Origin: Nitrospira sp. SG-bin2
GTDB taxonomy: Bacteria > Nitrospirota > Nitrospiria > Nitrospirales > Nitrospiraceae
Assembly (NCBI GenBank): GCA_002083405.1
Contig: LVWT01000021.1
Span: forward strand, 1-32,859
Direction of reading: 5' to 3'
Length of the DNA stretch: 32,859 nucleotides
In this document: in pieces, positions 23,159 through 30,370 of the stretch
Layout of the letters: every line of letters begins with the position of its first letter
How positions within the stretch are numbered: the first letter of the stretch is position 1
Notes under the pieces: model-generated
What the model was told of the DNA's origin: nothing
What the model saw: the letters and a program-made list of their open reading frames with translations, nothing else
Database searches by the model: none
Made by a program: the position numbers and the translations under genes

Positions 23159-23356
23159 TTACCCGGATGCCGACACACTGCGATGGTCGAGATGATACTG
23201 TGTCCGACACGCATGGCATCGCACCATCCAGAGACATCCATCCGGGTAGTAATCGCACTGGAGCATCGGAACCAGCTCATGCCCGCCGCAGGCCGGACAG
23301 GGCAATTCGTGAAGTTGAATGCGCAACGCCATGACCGGGTCGTCTTGGGCAGTCAT
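23159..23356 (-). CDS. Small zinc-ribbon-like protein
   Basis: The 65-residue protein has CPAC then CHAC (HELPCPACGGHEL, RCHACRTQYHLD), two CxxC pairs about 27 residues apart with nearby His, as in zinc ribbons. GAGGAGG precedes ATG 23356. The function is unknown. It follows the next Cys-rich mini-gene by 30 bases and shares its orientation. Confidence 0.7.
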   Translation of the reverse strand: MTAQDDPVMALRIQLHELPCPACGGHELVPMLQCDYYPDGCLWMVRCHACRTQYHLDHRSVSASG

Positions 23357-23386
23357 ACGCCACCTCCTCACTGTATCCATCGCCTC

Positions 23387-23599
23387 TCATGCCGCCACGA
23401 GCCGTGGCATGTAAGGACTGGACCCCGTGAGAGGCTCGGTCGCATTCGTTGAAGGCCGTCTATTTTCGAGAATCGTCCTGTCGATAATGTTGCCGCAGAG
23501 CAGACAACGATATCCCTCTGCGCAGAGATCGCTGCTCATCCCCTGAAGGTCGCAAATCCACTCGCTGACCATCAGGCCATCGCATCTCGTGCAAGTCAT
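23387..23599 (-). CDS. Small Cys-rich (CxxC) protein
   Basis: The 70-residue protein reads MTCTRCDGLMVSEWICDLQG, then SDLCAEGYRCLLCGNIIDRTIL: two CxxC pairs with a spare Cys between, a rubredoxin- or zinc-ribbon-like layout. AAGGAGG lies 7 bases before ATG 23599. The same kind of protein is frequent in Nitrospira-like genomes. It is first in the run leading to the AhpD-like gene and starts 73 bases after CRP-type site 5. Confidence 0.75.
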   Translation of the reverse strand: MTCTRCDGLMVSEWICDLQGMSSDLCAEGYRCLLCGNIIDRTILENRRPSTNATEPLTGSSPYMPRLVAA

Positions 23600-23671
23600 G
23601 GTGCACCTCCTTGTGACTGACAAGTGTGTTCGTTTCTTGGCGCGATTCTACCTGCCGACGCACGCTCCATC

Positions 23672-23687
23672 TGTAAGGCACCTCACA
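23672..23687. promoter_or_regulatory. CRP-type palindrome 5 (TGTAA-N6-TCACA)
   Basis: TGTAA-GGCACC-TCACA lies between the minus-strand mini-gene run (73 bases) and the plus-strand dsrE-like gene (178 bases). No other clear element was seen in 23600-23864. Confidence 0.6.
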
Positions 23688-23864
23688 AGTTACGAATAAA
23701 ACTCTCGTCGTGAGGATTTGCAAGCCGCACCACAGATTAGTCGATGTGGGGTCGCGCTAGGGTGTGCGCTCGTCATCACCTTTATGCTATGCCGGACCTC
23801 CGGCCCATGCAGGAAGCAGCGGCGGATTTTTCATTCATCTACTGTCTTCTAAAAGGAGTGCATC

Positions 23865-24220
23865 ATGTCCAAAGTAGCGGTCATTGTTCTGGCCGACACA
23901 GAAACCCATGAGGGGCTGTGGCGCGTCGTGAACGCGCTGGAAGCCACGAAGGATTCAAGGACGGCCACGATGACGTGCAACTTATTTTTGATGGAGCGGG
24001 CCTCAAGTGGATTCCGGAATTGGAGAAGTCCGATCACATGGCACACGACCTGCCTGCTGCGGTGAAGAACCGGATCGGGGGCGCGTGCGAGTTCTGCGCT
24101 GAGGCATTGGGGGTGAAAGAACAGGTGGTCGCCTGCGGCGTGAAGCTGACCGGGGAATATGACGGGCATCCAAGCTTCAGGAAACTCGTAGCGTAGGGGT
24201 ATCAGGTCATTACCTGCTGA
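23865..24220 (+). pseudogene. DsrE-family sulfurtransferase-like protein, frameshift and early stop
   Basis: AAAAGGAG lies 6 bases before the ATG. The first frame reads MSKVAVIVLADTETHEGLWR then VVNALEATKD; one base is missing near 23955 and the family continues in the next frame as FKDGHDDVQLIFDGAGLKWIPELEK, then NRIGGACEFCAEALGVKEQV and GHPSFRKLVA. TAG at 24194-24196 replaces what is probably an Asp codon, with GYQVITC and TGA following in frame. DsrE proteins relay sulfur on a Cys, here probably in CEFC. It converges with the mer operon tail. Confidence 0.75.
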
Positions 24221-24308
24221 CAGGTTTGGGTGTAGTCCGTCAGGAGAGAGAGGCAGGTGCTCAATTCCTAGTTGATCTGCCTTCTCATCCGCACTAACGT
24301 TGTTGGGG

Positions 24309-24848
24309 TCAGTACACGATCACTCGGCCTGTTGATGCGAACAACTCCACCATCTTATTTAGCGGAATCGGGGTGACTGAGGAAGACACGCGCGCCGGAT
24401 CGATCTTGTAGAGCAGCATCATCGTCTGATTTCCGTAGATTTCAACGCCCAGCCTGTTCTTCAGAAAATCAAAGTACTCGCCGTAGTTGTGCGGCACCTG
24501 TTCGAGCGGAATGCCCATTTGCTCCGACAAACTCTGTCGTTCCCGCTCCGGTAGTCCCGCACGATCGAGCGCCGTTGAGTCAGATCCAATCAACCCTCTG
24601 AACCAACCAAAGCCCTTTGTCACTGACGTGACGGCGCTCGCATCCACCAGAATCGTGACCGCGTAGCCCGCCTTGACCGCCGCCCAGGCCACATTCGGCA
24701 CCGCGCAGATCTGGGCATCGTCCAGCGTGAGCGACGTTTTCATGTGGACCAGGATTCGCGCCGGCGTTGCCTGTTGCGCTTGGACGAAGTTGGATGTGAA
24801 CAAAGTAATGACGGCAAGAAGTACCAAACTGCTGATCGTGCGCCACAT
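24309..24848 (-). CDS. Secreted DsrE-like protein at the end of the mer operon
   Basis: The 179-residue protein has a signal peptide (SSLVLLAVITLFTSNFVQA) and a domain of DsrE-like layout: RILVHMKTSLTLDDAQICAV, then AWAAVKAGYAVTILVDASAV, and a C-terminal VELFASTGRVIVY. A single Cys (ICAV) remains after the signal. Periplasmic DsrE-like proteins are poorly characterised. AAGGAGG precedes ATG 24848. It is 60 bases behind the SHOCT gene. Confidence 0.7.
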   Translation of the reverse strand: MWRTISSLVLLAVITLFTSNFVQAQQATPARILVHMKTSLTLDDAQICAVPNVAWAAVKAGYAVTILVDASAVTSVTKGFGWFRGLIGSDSTALDRAGLPERERQSLSEQMGIPLEQVPHNYGEYFDFLKNRLGVEIYGNQTMMLLYKIDPARVSSSVTPIPLNKMVELFASTGRVIVY

Positions 24849-24908
24849 GATGTGCGGCCTCCTTGTTGAAAGAAAAGTTCCGTCTGCGCTGCGCCGGAAA
24901 AGATATCC

Positions 24909-25133
24909 CTAGACCTGCAAGTCCTGTCGCATTTCCTCAAACTCTTGCTTGCTGATCTCACCACGGGCATACCGTTTTTTGAGGATATCGAGGCTTGATT
25001 CAGGCCGGTCGGCTATTCCTTGCCGCATCAACCATCGAACGAGGTAGACGACGCCGACGATCACAAATACCCAGAACAGCACCATCAACAGCAGACCCGG
25101 TCCCATCATGGGCATCCATCCACACTCCGTCAT
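24909..25133 (-). CDS. SHOCT-domain small membrane protein
   Basis: The 74-residue protein has one membrane helix (LLLMVLFWVFVIVGVVYLVRWLM) and the SHOCT motif (SLDILKKRYARGEISKQEFEEMRQDL). SHOCT segments are oligomerisation tails of unclear function, often found with metal-resistance genes. GGGAGGTG precedes ATG 25133. It lies 43 bases behind merA. Confidence 0.85.
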   Translation of the reverse strand: MTECGWMPMMGPGLLLMVLFWVFVIVGVVYLVRWLMRQGIADRPESSLDILKKRYARGEISKQEFEEMRQDLQV

Positions 25134-25176
25134 CCTTCACCTCCCTGCCGGGTTGTTCCCTCACAACCCAATTCCG

Positions 25177-26586
25177 CTACCCGGCGCAACAGGACAACTT
25201 GCTCACATCTTTCTTCAAGGTCAGCGCGGCCAGCTTGAGCCCTTCCACCATCGTCAAGTACGGATGAAATGTGTCAGCCACGTCCCGCACAGTCAGCCCA
25301 AACCGGATAGCGAGGGTGGCCTCCTGGATCACCTCACCCGCTTCGGCTGCGAGAACGTGTGCGCCCACCAATCGCCCGGTTTCTTCCTCAGCGACCAGCT
25401 TAATAAGGCCTTTGGTATTCCGGGAAGCCAGCGCCCTCGGAACATGCTCAAGCGAGAGCCGCGAGGTTTGCACACGGAGCCCTTTCTCCCTCGCTTGTCG
25501 CTCGGTCAAGCCGACACTCGCGATTTGGGGATCGGTAAACGTGACGTGTGGCAAGGCCGTGAGATCGAATACTCTGCCGACGCCGCTGAGGGCATTCTCG
25601 GTCGCCAGTCCCCCCGCATACGCCGCGACATACACGTACATGGGATCACCGATGCAGTCGCCGGCTGCATAGATATCGGGGTTGTTCGTCTGCAAGTGCT
25701 CGTTCACTGTGATCTCGCCTTTTGATCCTAACGTGACTCCGGCGTCTTTCAATCCGAGCCCGCTCGTGTTCGGGCGGCGACCGGTCGCAACCAGCAAGCA
25801 CTCAGCCCGGCAGACTTCTGGCTTCCCGTCGGTCTGGGTGTGCACGAGGTATCCTCCGTCTCGCCGCTCGACCCGGCTGATGGTGACGTTCGTGCAGATC
25901 CGAACCTTCTCATCTTCGAGGTAACGAACGAGTGCTTGCCCGATCTCCGGTTCCTCCGCCCTCGCCACGTGTGGTCCGCTTTCCAGCACCATCACTTGGA
26001 CGCCGAATCGAGCAAAGAGCTGGGCGAACTCTAGTCCGATGCTGCCTCCGCCAATGATGATCATCGACGCCGGGAGCGCCTCGAGGCTGAGCGCCTGCTC
26101 ACTATTGAGAAAGCCGGCTTCTTGAAGTCCTGGTATCGATGGCACCCAGGGCGAAGAGCCCGTCGCGACCACGATCTTTTCCGACTCATACACGGTGTCA
26201 TTGACGCGCACCTGGCGTCCGTCCAGAAGCGTGGCGTCTCCTTTCAGAATGGTGATGGTGGGATAGATAGCCGCCACGTCCACATACTTACCTTGACGTA
26301 ACGCGGCCACAAGTTCGTCCTTCTGCTGCACCACCCTCCGCCAGTCCGAGGGCGGGGGACAGGCGGTCAATCCTTCAAACTGTGTATAGGCGGCGTGATA
26401 GCAGAGTTCCGCGGCCTTAATGAGGGTCTTCGATGGCACACAGCCGATGTTGACGCAGGTCCCGCCGATCGTGCCTTTTTCCACAATGGCCGCCCGAGCC
26501 CCTAACTCGGCAGCTTTGATCGCCGCGGCAAAGGCCGCCGACCCTCCGCCAATCGTCATCAGATCGTAATGTCCGCGCTGAGCCAT
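25177..26586 (-). CDS. merA: Mercuric reductase MerA (without N-terminal HMA domain)
   Basis: The 469-residue flavoenzyme reduces Hg(II) to Hg(0) with NADPH. It has GGGSAAFAAAIKAAELGARA for FAD, the redox pair Cys44/Cys49 (GGTCVNIGCVPSK), the NADPH motif IIIGGGSIGLEFAQLFARFG, the active-site Tyr in MYVYVAAYAG, FHPYLTMVEGLK and the essential C-terminal vicinal pair Cys466-Cys467 (KLSCCAG). The NmerA domain is missing, as in many core-type enzymes; the separate MerP and the CopZ-like protein may hand over mercury instead. AGGAGG precedes ATG 26586. Confidence 0.95.
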   Translation of the reverse strand: MAQRGHYDLMTIGGGSAAFAAAIKAAELGARAAIVEKGTIGGTCVNIGCVPSKTLIKAAELCYHAAYTQFEGLTACPPPSDWRRVVQQKDELVAALRQGKYVDVAAIYPTITILKGDATLLDGRQVRVNDTVYESEKIVVATGSSPWVPSIPGLQEAGFLNSEQALSLEALPASMIIIGGGSIGLEFAQLFARFGVQVMVLESGPHVARAEEPEIGQALVRYLEDEKVRICTNVTISRVERRDGGYLVHTQTDGKPEVCRAECLLVATGRRPNTSGLGLKDAGVTLGSKGEITVNEHLQTNNPDIYAAGDCIGDPMYVYVAAYAGGLATENALSGVGRVFDLTALPHVTFTDPQIASVGLTERQAREKGLRVQTSRLSLEHVPRALASRNTKGLIKLVAEEETGRLVGAHVLAAEAGEVIQEATLAIRFGLTVRDVADTFHPYLTMVEGLKLAALTLKKDVSKLSCCAG

Positions 26587-26650
26587 TGATCGTCCTCCTG
26601 TTTTAACGAACGACTAGACGACTTCTGTTCGGAGTTCTCCATGAGGGCAA

Positions 26651-26889
26651 TTAGGTGGCTTCGGTGGCCGGCTTATCCACGTTCGTACATTCCTTGTGCG
26701 CCGCGTACGCCTTCAGCGCTTGTCTTCCCCTGGACGGCCTTGATGGTCATCGCAACTTCGAGAGATTCGAACAGTTCGTCCCGGCATGGCACCCTTTGCA
26801 TACGCCATCTTGACGTACGCCCGGAGGCAGGGTTCACACCGAACCGCGATCGAGACAGCCATGCTTGAGATGAATCGCTTCTCGGCCCC
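26651..26889 (-). pseudogene. AhpD/CMD-like protein, several frameshifts
   Basis: Fragments of one small CMD-type protein occur in different frames of the minus strand: KRFISSMAVSIAVRCEPCLR and AYVKMAYAKGA with a CxxC, then ELFESLEVAMTIKAVQGKTS in a second frame, then KAYAAHKECTNVDKPATEAT and TAA (26651-26653) in a third. No single frame gives a full protein. It lies between merA and merP, in operon orientation; GAGAGGAGG occurs about 40 bases upstream. Confidence 0.6.
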
Positions 26890-26967
26890 TGGTGGGATTA
26901 GAATCCCTCGTAGCCTCCTCTCGTCAAACTGAGGGGTACCCTACCATTGGTGGGGACAAAAGAGACG

Positions 26968-27378
26968 CTACTTGAACAAATTCTCGAACCACTTCCATCC
27001 CACACTCTTTTCGCCGGCCTGGGCTGTGAGTGTGCCGTTCGGAACCACAGTGGCCCGGTACGAGGAGAGAATATTTCCCGCGCTCGCGACCGCCTTTACC
27101 AACTGCTCCTGACTCACTCGGTTGGGTTCGATCGTGAGAACGGCGCCGCCAAGATCATAGCGGACGTCAACGTGTTTCACGCCCGGCACTGCCAGGAGCG
27201 CACGACGAATGTCTTTTTCGCAACTGGCGCACGTCCAACCCTCGATTTTGAGTGTCATGACCTCTGCGGGCTGTTCTACGGCCGCGCCAGCCTCTTGAAG
27301 AAAGGTACCTGCCGCAGTTCCGATCCAAATCGTGCTGGCAATCGCAACACAGCTTCTGAGAAATCTTGTCGTCTTCAT
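26968..27378 (-). CDS. merP: MerP-like periplasmic mercury-binding protein with C-terminal extension
   Basis: The 136-residue protein has a signal sequence (LRSCVAIASTIWIGTAAGTF) and an HMA domain with GWTCASCEKDIRRALLAVPG (Cys50 and Cys53), where classical MerP has GMTC. The domain runs to about residue 103, followed by a 30-residue extension (ATVVPNGTLTAQAGEKSVGW) absent in ordinary MerP. ATG 27378 fits AAGAGG at 8 bases better than the GTG at 27387. It would carry Hg(II) to the MerT part of the fusion encoded just upstream. Confidence 0.85.
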   Translation of the reverse strand: MKTTRFLRSCVAIASTIWIGTAAGTFLQEAGAAVEQPAEVMTLKIEGWTCASCEKDIRRALLAVPGVKHVDVRYDLGGAVLTIEPNRVSQEQLVKAVASAGNILSSYRATVVPNGTLTAQAGEKSVGWKWFENLFK

Positions 27379-27419
27379 GAGATTCACCTCTTCCTTTGGT
27401 GTCAGGTTCTACCTGTTCA

Positions 27420-28559
27420 TCACCCTGTCGTGAACTCCAACCAATAGGGCGCGAGCATTACCGCTACCGCGAGACTGGTGATGATCCAGAGCAACCATCG
27501 ATTCGGTCGAACGCCTGACGCTGGCACACAGGCCTGACAGGATACGTCACCGACCATCGGCTTTCGGTAGGCCAGATAGAAGCTGATGCCCAACAAGATC
27601 ATAGTCAGTCCAATGAACAGCGGTCGATAAGGGAGCAGCGCTTTGAGGACCCCGGCCGTATTGGCCAGGAATCCTGTCGCACCGACACCCACTCCAAGGG
27701 CGGCAAAGACGGCTGGTCCGATACAGCAGATCGACGCGAGGAACGCTGTGAGCAGTCCCCCAGCGGTGCTGGCCATCGTCCCGGCGTTTGCCGTCTCAGG
27801 TAGAGGCACCGGTGTGCGGGCGAACGACACCGCACCAGGGTGCGGCCTCAGCAGATCTTCAAAAATCCCCTTGCCGACGTACAGCGCCTCTCCCAGACCC
27901 AGAACCTGTCCGGCGACATCCCGCTGCTGTTGCCGCCATGCGATGGCGTGATTGGGCGAACAGAAAAAGTTGATGGTGGGACACACTGAGTCCGCTGCAT
28001 GGCCGGTCCGAGTTGTTCCAGCCCATACGACGGTCCTGGGAGGATCGGCAGTGACGATCGCTCCCCTTTCAATTTTGACGGTGACAGACTCGGCGCAATG
28101 CGCGCACGATGACGCGATGGAAACGTCTTCTTGTACCATGAACGGAATACCCAGCGCATCCACCGCACACTGCGCGTAGACCGGTGCGGTGTCGCCCCAG
28201 CCTGGAAAGCGCACCAGATGTCTGGTCGGCACGCTGGAGAAAGGGTACGCCAGGCGAATCTCCTGACTCCCGGAATCCAGGCACAGCATATCCAGTTCGT
28301 GTAATCGTTCTAACGTTGCTTGAATCTCCTCCGCACTGACGCAGTCGAGTGCGGTGACCATCTCTTGGCGTGTCGGAGCACGTCCCAACAGTGGGTACCG
28401 CGTGAGCACGTACCTCCGAACCATTTCTTCCTTCCGATTGAGTTGAGCACTGTTCCATCCCAGCATGGACTTCGCCAGGCTGAGGAATCGCGTCGCCGTC
28501 TCGGTTGCGAGCGGCTTAATAGACCCGATCCTGTCCAGATTTTTGAGAGATGGCGGCAT
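27420..28559 (-). CDS. merB-merT: Organomercurial lyase-mercuric transporter fusion (MerB-MerT)
   Basis: The 379-residue protein joins two functions. Residues 1 to about 240 are MerB: an N-terminal helical part, PVYAQCAVDALGIPFM with Cys131 and Asp134, and TINFFCSPNHAIAW with Cys200, equivalent to the catalytic Cys96/Asp99/Cys159 of E. coli plasmid MerB. Residues about 262-379 are MerT: GGLLTAFLASICCIGPAVFAAL with the first-helix pair Cys278-Cys279, a second helix pair around YRPLFIGLTMILLGISFYLA, the loop pair Cys341/Cys344 (SCQAC) and a last helix. No stop or ribosome site separates them. ATG 28559 follows AAAGGAGGAG; the frame is open upstream to 28754 but that part overlaps the previous gene. 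Confidence 0.92.
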   Translation of the reverse strand: MPPSLKNLDRIGSIKPLATETATRFLSLAKSMLGWNSAQLNRKEEMVRRYVLTRYPLLGRAPTRQEMVTALDCVSAEEIQATLERLHELDMLCLDSGSQEIRLAYPFSSVPTRHLVRFPGWGDTAPVYAQCAVDALGIPFMVQEDVSIASSCAHCAESVTVKIERGAIVTADPPRTVVWAGTTRTGHAADSVCPTINFFCSPNHAIAWRQQQRDVAGQVLGLGEALYVGKGIFEDLLRPHPGAVSFARTPVPLPETANAGTMASTAGGLLTAFLASICCIGPAVFAALGVGVGATGFLANTAGVLKALLPYRPLFIGLTMILLGISFYLAYRKPMVGDVSCQACVPASGVRPNRWLLWIITSLAVAVMLAPYWLEFTTG

Positions 28560-28575
28560 GCTCAATCTCCTCCTT

Positions 28576-29073
28576 TCACGAACGTGCGAAGCTTTGCTGC
28601 CGCCCTGTGCGTTCGGCAGCCGCCCGTTTCTCCGCCTGGCGTATTTCCCCCAGGCAGCATCGACCCGACGGATTCTCCACTTCACAGCGGCAGTTCCCTG
28701 CCTTGACCTCGGCTCGAATGCGGGTCGCGGCCATGGACCGCCCGGCTCGCTCAATCTCCTCGCGGATCATGCGCTTTGTGACGCCGAAGCAATAACAGAG
28801 TGGGATCGGATCCTCGGTCTCCTTCAGCCCGACTCGCACCCGGATCCGCTCTTTCCTGAACTGACTCCCATCCTCCGCGTAGTACACGACCGGGCAGTGC
28901 GGTGTCTCACAGAACATATACTGGCTGCCAGTCACCTGACTCAGCGACTCGGCTTTGAGTAAGGCATCAATGGTGTTCCGATCGACGGGCTGGCCTTCGC
29001 TGCCGCATTGGCGGCACAAAAGTTGGCTCCTGTACTTCTGTCGTTCCACTGGTACTTGACAGCAGTCAGACAT
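28576..29073 (-). CDS. CopZ-like iron-sulfur cluster-binding metallochaperone
   Basis: The 165-residue protein begins SDCCQVP, then a zinc-binding pair CRQC (Cys20, Cys23), FCETPHCPVVYY, then the [2Fe-2S] segment LCYCFGVTKRMIREEIERAG and NCRCEVENPSGRCCLGEI. This is the layout of the N-terminal half of Archaeoglobus-type CopZ, found in NCBI annotation as a putative iron-sulfur cluster-binding metallochaperone; the HMA half is absent. GGGAGGGGAG precedes ATG 29073. It sits between merF and the merB-merT fusion and may carry mercury or sense redox state, which is inference. Confidence 0.85.
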   Translation of the reverse strand: MSDCCQVPVERQKYRSQLLCRQCGSEGQPVDRNTIDALLKAESLSQVTGSQYMFCETPHCPVVYYAEDGSQFRKERIRVRVGLKETEDPIPLCYCFGVTKRMIREEIERAGRSMAATRIRAEVKAGNCRCEVENPSGRCCLGEIRQAEKRAAAERTGRQQSFARS

Positions 29074-29103
29074 CGCGCTCCCCTCCCAAATTCACTGCCT
29101 TCT

Positions 29104-29349
29104 TCATTGTGGCTCATGGCCGACGCAGCATGCAGCCGCCACTTGTTTTTGTCGATACACTCCGTAGGCCGTGAGCCCAAGAAAGACCGCCAGAGCCGGC
29201 AGCAGCACATAGTCCAAATCCCCGGTGATGGCCCCGAGTCCTACCGCTCCAAACAGAACCACCAGAATCGGGGTGAAGCAGCAAATGGCTGCGATCACCG
29301 AGCCGATCAGGCCTGTCCTGAGCAGTCGCGTGGTCCGTCTCTCCTCCAT
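29104..29349 (-). CDS. merF: Mercury transport protein MerF
   Basis: The 81-residue protein has two membrane helices: LIGSVIAAICCFTPILVVLF with the vicinal pair Cys23-Cys24, and VLLPALAVFLGLTAYGVY, then a C-terminal pair Cys74-Cys75 (AAACCVGHE). This is the MerF arrangement, moving Hg(II) inward. AAGGAGGAG precedes ATG 29349. With the MerT domain, this operon has two import routes. Confidence 0.92.
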   Translation of the reverse strand: MEERRTTRLLRTGLIGSVIAAICCFTPILVVLFGAVGLGAITGDLDYVLLPALAVFLGLTAYGVYRQKQVAAACCVGHEPQ

Positions 29350-29361
29350 ATCTCCTCCTTT

Positions 29362-29640
29362 TTAAACTTGGCCGACGCCTGCAGCCAGGAGCATGGAGGC
29401 ATCGATTGGACCACGGCGACAGCAGTCCAGCAGTGTGCCATTCACCGCAACCGCCGGAACAGCCGTGACACCGTAGCGAGCGGCCTTCTCCCGGCATTCA
29501 TTCGTCGCACAGCCTTCCCGGAGATCATAGACCTGCACCTCGCAACGTGGGCAGGCCAATGATGTGACGAGTCTGACCGCGTCCTCACAGAGCGGGCAGC
29601 CCGCGGTAAACACCTCAACGCGTCGTCTTTCGGCTGTCAT
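29362..29640 (-). CDS. Thioredoxin-like (glutaredoxin-type) protein with eight cysteines
   Basis: The 92-residue protein has a thioredoxin fold with CPLC at Cys15/Cys18 after VEVFTAG, a cis-Pro loop (TAVPAVAVNG), and three further pairs: Cys30/Cys33 (CPRC), Cys44/Cys49 and Cys73-Cys74. Thin thioredoxins like this occur in mer and ars operons; disulfide reduction or metal binding are both plausible. AAGGAGG precedes ATG 29640, which lies inside the 3' end of merR (26-base overlap). Confidence 0.85.
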   Translation of the reverse strand: MTAERRRVEVFTAGCPLCEDAVRLVTSLACPRCEVQVYDLREGCATNECREKAARYGVTAVPAVAVNGTLLDCCRRGPIDASMLLAAGVGQV

Positions 29641-30079
29641 TGTTAACCCTCCTTGATATAAATGTGACTGTCTGATCGGTCTTCTCCAAACTCTGCAAAA
29701 TCGGACAACGATCGGTCGGCTGCCCGGCCCGGCAGTCTCGAATCAGGTTCCGCAGCGACCGGGCGAGCGCTTGCAGATCCCGCACTTTCGCCTCCACGTG
29801 TTTCAACTTGGCCTCGGCTTTTCGTTGAACATCACCACAGCGGGCCTTCGAGCTGACCTGTAGATCAAGCAGTTCTTCGATCTCATGGAGCGTGAAGCCC
29901 AGGGTTTGGGCGTTCTTGATGAACCGGAGCCGCCGTTCCTCGTCTTCGCCATAGATCCGGTATCCCGACGGTCGGCGGGCAGACGGACCGAGTAGCCTGC
30001 GCCGTTCATAGTACCGCACTGTCTGGACATTGACCCCGACCGCTTTCGCGAGTTGCCCTATGGTGCATCCAACTGTCAT
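29615..30079 (-). CDS. merR: Mercury-responsive regulator MerR
   Basis: The 154-residue protein has the MerR helix-turn-helix (TIGQLAKAVGVNVQTVRYYERRRLLGPSARRPSGYRIY), a dimerisation helix and the three mercury ligands Cys81 (ARCGDV), Cys116 (RDCRAG) and Cys125 (DRCPIL), with the same 35 and 9 spacings as Tn501 MerR Cys82/117/126. The tail beyond about 132 is longer than in Tn501. GGAGGTCAG precedes ATG 30079. It is the first gene of the operon and in the same direction, so it controls itself together with the mer genes. Confidence 0.93.
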   Translation of the reverse strand: MTVGCTIGQLAKAVGVNVQTVRYYERRRLLGPSARRPSGYRIYGEDEERRLRFIKNAQTLGFTLHEIEELLDLQVSSKARCGDVQRKAEAKLKHVEAKVRDLQALARSLRNLIRDCRAGQPTDRCPILQSLEKTDQTVTFISRRVNNDSRKTTR

Positions 30080-30097
30080 CTTCTGACCTCCGATGAA

Positions 30098-30129
30098 ACT
30101 CTACTCCCTGTACCATGGTACTGAGTCAA
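30098..30129 (-). promoter_or_regulatory. MerR-type mer promoter/operator
   Basis: On the minus strand TTGACT (30124-30129) and TAGAGT (30098-30103) are 20 bases apart, with the dyad GTACCATGGTAC in the spacer, as in TTGACTCCGTACATGAGTAC of Tn501. The overlong spacer is the mark of MerR activation by DNA untwisting. Canonical mer spacers are 19 bases. Confidence 0.8.
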
Positions 30130-30220
30130 GAGGGCAAGCATTTTATATTCTGTAAGCATTCGATTGAATAAGCGACCTTCTCGACTGCTTTGACGACCAA
30201 GAGCCCAGGTGTGTCGTTAC

Positions 30221-30236
30221 TGTAAGCCAGCTTACA
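30221..30236. promoter_or_regulatory. CRP-type palindrome 6 (TGTAA-N6-TTACA)
   Basis: TGTAA-GCCAGC-TTACA, with an extra complementary base on each side of the half sites in the 18-base window (C/G at the ends is partly kept), lies 134 bases before arsM and 91 bases upstream of the mer promoter on the other side. An AT-rich stretch (TATAAAATT near 30350) just before arsM may hold its -10 region. Confidence 0.6.
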
Positions 30237-30370
30237 GAACCTTTCGTCCTCCTCGCTGTATTCTTTCTCTCTGACGCATCCATCTTGTGCGCGGCTGGAG
30301 ATTGAAGGCGACTCGGTCAGTTTGATATATAGACGTATCTCCATATGTTTATAAAATTAGCGGGGGAGCC

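Noticed and set aside
23865..24220. Programmed frameshift in the dsrE-like gene
   Set aside because: No slippery run at the shift (AAGGATTC) and a second lesion (TAG) near the end; decay is the simpler reading.
25108..25725. 205-residue plus-strand open frame
   Set aside because: It lies antisense to merA in GC-rich codons; no ribosome site and no family features.
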